From Dichotomocladium elegans (taxonomy: Eukaryota > Mucoromycota > Mucoromycetes > Mucorales > Lichtheimiaceae), in the NCBI GenBank assembly GCA_025716815.1, contig JAIXMN010000001.1:744001-808000 (forward strand): 64,000 nt of DNA. The letters run 5' to 3'. The position numbers and the translations under genes are program-made. Positions 59,254-64,000 of the stretch are shown here, piece by piece. The number at the start of each line of letters is the position of its first letter. The first letter of the stretch is position 1. Below the pieces are notes generated by a model. It was not told the DNA's origin and made no database searches. It saw nothing but the letters and a program-made list of their open reading frames with translations.

Positions 59254-60973
59254 CGCAAAAAAAAAAAGGGAAAAGTATGAAACAAAGTGGCCTGCCTTGC
59301 CCCTTTTCACCCAAAAAAAAAAGCCAGCCAGCGAGCCGCGGCCAATATGAGAAGAGTGTCCGTCCGTTAGAAATTAAAGCCATCGTTGATCCTTTACCTG
59401 ACTCGTCATGAATGAGTAAAAGCATGGGTTCAATCTACAGAGCGGGTGTGTGTGTGTGCGCGCGGTCATCCCATCCTTCCCGTTTGGACCCATCAGCTCC
59501 AGGGGATTTACAGTATCTGTGCACATGATTGGATTTCTTCAAGACCACTAGAGAGAAATAAGAAACTGGCTTATCCGAATCCGTATTCCTAAATGAATCC
59601 GATTCAATACAGCGAATGTTGCTTCAGATGGTGGGAATGGGCCAATTCATCATCATACGATAGTATTATTTTCGCGTAAATAACAATAACAATAATAACA
59701 ACAGAAACGAGTCGAGGTCATCTGTCTTGCACACACCGCGTCAAATTTTTGGTTGTGTATGCAACGCAAACGACGTGCGCTGCTAACCAATGAGAATCTT
59801 TTCCTTCTTTGTGTACGCACAGATGCTGTGCTTCCTCTGTGACTGAATGAGGAATTGGGAATTTGCATAGCACCTTTTCTGTTAAAAGGACAGGCATGTG
59901 CCAGAGGAGTTGCTGCTGCTGACTCTGGGGTCCTGCAAAGGAAAGCGTTTCCCCTCATGCTGTGTACGTACGCACGGTATTATTGTCTGCATCTAACTCT
60001 TGCCTCCATCCCAATTAAGCAATACGCTTGTATTATGCCACAAAAACAACAACATCATTCTACTGACCGGATATGCCCTTGTCACCCATCTTCTTTTCCC
60101 ATCATACAGAGACACACGTACACAAACATGCCATTCCACACACACACATGCTTTTTCATCGAAATGCTACGTAGCCCCGATCTTGAGAGAGAAGGTGAAG
60201 AAGGCTTGAGATAACAAGGTGCTTGTCTTTTGTTGCAGCCCGGGACTGAGTCCTACGTAGATTCATCTCAATCAGATAAGTTTGGAAACAGTGTCAATGA
60301 AACCAAACAAAACAACTGTTCACGGAGCACACTCTGTGTCCCCGAGCTATGTAGGGAACAAAAGATGGCCCGGGATGGGACTCAAAGTCCAGATTGCGTG
60401 TCTTTGGACATGTACGACGATGAACGAATATGACCCTATTATTCCATGAGCTTTTGCTTTGTGGGAGGGGGAGGGGGCGGCGGCGGAGGAACACGGAAGG
60501 GTGCATATGTGTGCAACAACAAGCCAGATTGTTATGTGTGCATAATAGTCCGTTTATGCTTATATTAAAAAGACAGAGACAGAGACAACTTGTCTGCAAG
60601 TGAATGGAACCTATGAATAAAGTTGGGGGGAGGAGGAGAAGGAGATATGCGTAGCATATTGCTTTCTGGCCAAAGATCTGTTAAATTTGGCAGGTTGTTT
60701 TCCTCATCACCGAAATGACCAATTCCGTCACACGCGCACGATGAGAAAAAAAAGTCTATCTTCAGCACCTGCACAAACACATCAAAAAGCCGTGCGATCC
60801 AAGTATTTGGTTAAACCCATCATCATTTAAACCCTCCAACCACCTCCACCCCCGCCACACACACACACACACTGGGAACCTTTCCTCATTATAAAGCTCC
60901 TTCAATTCTCCTCCCCCCCTTTCCTTCCTCTCTCTCTCTCTCTCCTGTTTAACTTCAACATTTACTTTTATAT
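59254..60973. other. 1.7-kb gene-free region upstream of second RhoGAP
   Basis: No frame with recognisable similarity. A GT/GC run at about 59446-59462, a (CA)n run at 60858-60873 and a CT microsatellite at about 60929-60946 occur, the latter two close to the RhoGAP start and probably promoter-proximal. Confidence 0.5.
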
Positions 60974-62323
60974 ATGGTGGCAGCTACCGTCTCCGAATGC
61001 AACAACCGGGTGGCCATGGGCGACAGAGCAGCAAACACTCGAACTATTAGCAGCAGCAAAAGTAATACAGAGAGCAGCCATAGTTGCGAACATATCACCC
61101 ACAGCAAACGTCCCCAACGCCTCTACAAGATCCTGAAAGAACGTTTCACCTTGGCTGCCAACGACGAGCACGCTACTCCGGAACCAAAAGGCAAGCTCCG
61201 GGAACTTTTTTTTTTTCCTTTCCGGAAGGCTAATCTCTCTTTGTCTCCAGGTCTCTTTGGTGCACCTCTCAGCCATGCCGTCCAAGAAAGATCTCCTTTG
61301 GTGACGCCCCATGGCCTTATTGTGCCCGATCCAGTTGCAAAATGCTTTGCTGAAATCATGAAACGAGGTAGGTAGGCTTTTTCTCTTTTTCGGTCATTCG
61401 GCGTGTCCTTAAAGCGCTTTCTTGTAGGCTTGACCATTGAAGGCCTATTTCGACTGTCGGGAGCAGCATCCGATGTCCGCCAACTAGCCAATGAGTTTGA
61501 TCAATACAACAAGGACATTGATTTGTCGACCCACGACATTCACACCATCACCGGCGTTGCCAAAAAATATCTTCGTGCGTTGCCTGATCCTGTGATCCCT
61601 CGTCCATTTCATAGCAGCTTTTTACAAATCGCCGCATCGCCCAGTAAGCTTTTTGACTTTTTTTTTTTGTATGGAAAGGAAATTCTAAAACGTGTCTCCT
61701 CCCTCCTTCCCCACTGTGAAGGCACGATGGTACCCGATCAACTGGCAGAACTGATTATCGAGCTACCCCGACTGCACCGGCACCTTCTCTGTTACATTTT
61801 GGTCCTTGCTGGAGCGATCCAAGACTATCAGGAGGTCAATATGATGGGACCTGAAGCGCTTGCGGTTGTGCTGGCGCCTGCATCCACTGGCCTAGAGCAG
61901 ACTTTGGAATCTAATGTCATTCCTGGACATAGCACCAGCACCAGCACCAGCCGAAGCAGAAGCAGTAGTAGCAGCAGCAGTAGCAGCAGCAGCAGTAACA
62001 GACGTCGCCTCCATCGGATGCCTCGGAAAGAAGAAATGACGGGCCTGATCAGAACCAATGCTCTCTGGACTGTCGTCTGGACATACATGATTGAACACCA
62101 CAAAACCTTGCTCGACAGGTGCATGCCAGATCCAAACGAACCAGAAGAGCAAATCCGGTCCCCTGAACTGTTTGCCACTGCCCCGCCCCCGCGCCGTTCC
62201 GCGCCATCCCATCACGAAGGCTGGCGAAACCTCTTCTCGCCCCCTGAGGGCGCCAGGCGTGTCCTACGGCGGCTAGCATCATCATCATCGATGCGATCGC
62301 GGTCGGTTCATCACTGGGTCTAG
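60974..62323 (+). CDS. RhoGAP-domain protein (second copy in window)
   Basis: GTPase-activating protein for a Rho-family GTPase. Exons 60974-61190, 61251-61367, 61428-61643, 61722-62323 (383 residues). A Ser/His-rich tail of about 70 residues precedes the domain, which starts LFGAPLSHAVQERSPLVTP. The arginine finger is in GLTIEGLFRLSGAASDVRQL. YLRALPDPVIPRPFHSSFLQ and LPRLHRHLLCYILVLAGAIQ follow, and MMGPEALAVVLAPAS replaces the usual N..VVF.P block, so the conserved Asn is not obvious. A long serine run (repeat at about 61963-62000) and an Arg/Pro-rich tail close the protein. The first intron uses a GC donor (61191, GCAAGC) with a strong branch/acceptor (CTAATC...TCCAG); the intervening 60 nt are also open in frame. 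Confidence 0.85.
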
Positions 62324-62729
62324 CTACGCGGACCCATTTGAATTTATGATATGCCATCCATCCATCCCCCCCCCCTTTTGGCAGACGAGTATTCCCTTCC
62401 CTTGCCCTCATCACCCATCATCCTCTGTCTTTTTTCCTTGTTTGTTTGGTTAGTTGAGTATGCCATTTTTCATTTCCTTTGGGTTTTCTATGTTGTTTTC
62501 ATCTGTATCATCTTTTTTTAAGTATCGTTCATTTCAGGCTTAGAACATCCATTCTTGTTTTGTTGACATCCTGTACTATTACGCAGACACACACGCACAT
62601 ACATTTTCTTTTTACGCAACAATCACAGTTTTGTATAATATAACCATATCCGTCCTACGTTTTTCTGAGAATGCAATAAAACATGATCTCCATTACTTAA
62701 TGCAGGTACTGTCTATGCCGAAAGCCTTT
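62324..62729. other. Convergent 3' flanks
   Basis: About 400 bp between the stops of the RhoGAP gene and the transcription-factor gene. T-rich, with AATAAA at about 62673-62678 on the plus strand as a candidate polyadenylation signal for the RhoGAP transcript. No gene seen. Confidence 0.5.
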
Positions 62730-63862
62730 TTAGAGCAGGTCCGGCCGCCTGAGGATCACAGGAACAAGAGAGGCATTGAAATCGTCATGGGTTGTTGCAA
62801 TGCTATGCAAAGATGGCTGGACAGGGGGGACGACGATGGTGTTGGGGGACAAGCACATGTTTGCATCAGCAGCAGTGATGCATGCCTGTGATGATGGCAT
62901 GACTGAGGCTGTTGTCTTGTTCTTTTTGTTGAGGATTGCTTCGAGGCGGCCGTTGCGGCGCATGGCGTCCATCTCGGGCCATGTTTGCTGGATGGCCGTG
63001 CCACTATAGTCGTTCGTCAGGTACCAGTAAGTTTCGTAAAACGCGGGTGGGAATCGCCAACTGGACGGGTCGCTCGGATGGCCTGCCACATACTCTGTGC
63101 CCTCGAGTACACAGCTCAGACAGACGTCAAGATCAAAGAGGTCAAAGAAGATAATCATCCGGTCGCGCATTGCTGGAATGGGGATCAAATCAATGCGTGG
63201 GTCATGCGGGACACTTTTCTATGTATATATATAAAAGAAGTTGCCATCATTTTAGCACACGCCGTCTATAGAGCGGCTGAGGTAGCCATCATTTCCGCCG
63301 TGTGTATAATGTTTGTTTCCGGGGAAGTTCTTGCATACCTGAAGCGCTGTCGGCTCCAGCGCGAAGGAATCATGCGTCCCTTTTTCACATGCAGACTGGA
63401 GCAGCCGTCGCAGTTGCATGGTCTGAATACTGGCCATGCTGAAGGAGGACATGGGTTCTCGGGTGAGCATGATGGGCCGCGCGATAAACGGCATGTCCTC
63501 ATCCGGATCCTGCTCGTCCTTGTCTTGCGCATCCTCTTCGCTTCCCGAGTTGGTGCTGGTTGCTGAAGTTCTGCTGGGCAATGCAACACCATCCGTGCAG
63601 TGCGGCGGCCCGACCTGTTGTTGTCCTCCAGGGACGACCTCAGCAGGCGAAAGCGGTCGTCCTTCCTTTTTCACCGCCAGGGGAAGGCAAGAAGAAGAAG
63701 AAGAAGGGTGGTCCGCCCGAATGCGATGGTCTGTTGTCGCGGTTTGAATCCCGTCCTTGGTCACCAAAAGCTTTGCTCGGGACACATAACAAGGCATCTG
63801 TTGTTTTCGAGCACACGGCAACGGCCGACCCGGAGCAAGAAGAAGACCGCCGCCGCTGCTGC

Positions 63863-63909
<47 letters not shown>

Positions 63910-64000
63910 ACGCTGCTGGTGCCTGTATCCGCATAGGCTGCTGCTGACGCTGCGATCCTTGTCCCGTTGACGTCCTCCGATCCAGCCGCACGACGGCACG
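62730..64000 (-). CDS. Transcription factor with DUF3425-like C-terminal domain (5' end outside window)
   Basis: The 3' part of a gene running off the right edge. Exons read are 64000-63339 and 63218-62730. The last exon has PRIDLIPIPAMRDRMIIFFD, DLFDLDVCLSCVL and DPSSWRFPPAFYETYWYLTN, the block order (P..RDR..., W..P..F...W.L) of the DUF3425 region found at the C-terminus of fungal bZIP-type factors. The upstream exon has an acidic segment (SGSEEDAQDKDEQDPDED) and, near 63864-63909, a CTG/CAG trinucleotide run. In the frame continuous with the downstream exon this run encodes serine; the other two frames would give Gln or Ala. The DNA-binding domain, if present, lies beyond the window. Function as a transcription factor is inference. 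Confidence 0.6.
63864..63909. repeat. (CTG)15 trinucleotide repeat in coding region
   Basis: Fifteen uninterrupted CTG units (CAG on the coding strand) inside the transcription-factor exon, flanked by interrupted CTG/CCG units. The exon is open in all three minus-strand frames here, so only the frame that continues into the conserved exon decides the amino acid. Confidence 0.9.

Noticed and set aside
63761..63991. Polyalanine and polyglutamine proteins over the CTG repeat
   Set aside because: Alternative frames of the trinucleotide run; only the serine frame continues into the exon with the conserved C-terminal domain.

Overview
The window is nuclear DNA from a filamentous fungus, most likely an early-diverging one of the Mucoromycota (Mucorales-like). 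Nearly every gene is split by many short GT-AG introns of about 45-125 nt. The genes kept include dynactin p150, a dynein roadblock light chain, HIRA, a FHA-forkhead factor and a short Cdc8-type tropomyosin. The only transposon debris is a Tc1/IS630-type transposase and a Fanzor-like ORF of a kind I know from Mucorales. No bacterial operons, CRISPR arrays, rRNA genes or convincing tRNA genes were seen. All assignments come from reading translated exons and joining them at splice sites that keep frame; for every complete multi-exon model the summed coding length is divisible by three.

Layout. 1-4085 (+) is the 3' part of dynactin p150. 4258-5231 (-) is a mitochondrial RMND1/DUF155 protein. 5413-7507 (-) is a secreted leucine-rich-repeat protein built of 72-nt exon modules. 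9460-11095 (+) is tyrosine aminotransferase and 11217-12930 (+) a cation diffusion facilitator. After a 2.2-kb gene-free stretch come a RhoGAP with a hydrophobic C-terminal part (15139-17204, +), UDP-glucose dehydrogenase (17389-19092, -), a FHA-forkhead factor (20030-21749, -), a Whi3/Scw1-type RRM protein (22586-24113, -), an ankyrin protein (25162-26561, +), the histone chaperone HIRA (27260-31461, +) and, convergent with it, a PWWP protein with a LEDGF/TFIIS-N-like C-terminal domain (31662-33420, -).

33.4-39.5 kb is a gene-poor, repeat-rich island. It holds a decayed DDE transposase (34740-35680, +) meeting tail to tail with a truncated, frameshifted Fanzor-like (TnpB-related) ORF (35675-36705, -), then palindromic DNA-transposon-end debris and a 65-bp direct repeat.

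39.5-64 kb is gene-dense again: amino-acid transporter, small secreted cysteine protein, intronless SGNH/sialate-esterase-like gene, G-protein beta, a conserved fungal protein of unknown function, ribosomal protein eL43, tropomyosin, a single-pass membrane protein, seryl-tRNA synthetase, MFS exporter, metallophosphoesterase, wax-synthase-like MBOAT acyltransferase, dynein roadblock light chain, a second RhoGAP, and the 3' part of a glutamine/serine-repeat transcription factor that runs off the right edge.

The genes do not form a pathway cluster. Themes are cytoskeleton and polarity (dynactin, roadblock, tropomyosin, two RhoGAPs, G-beta), chromatin and transcription (HIRA, PWWP protein, forkhead, bZIP-like factor) and wall/surface (UDP-glucose dehydrogenase, LRR protein). 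Eight convergent gene pairs end within about 120-310 bp of each other, so overlapping 3' UTRs are likely. The most unusual objects are the Fanzor relic, the PWWP plus TFIIS-N/IBD-like protein, the modular LRR gene and the intronless esterase.
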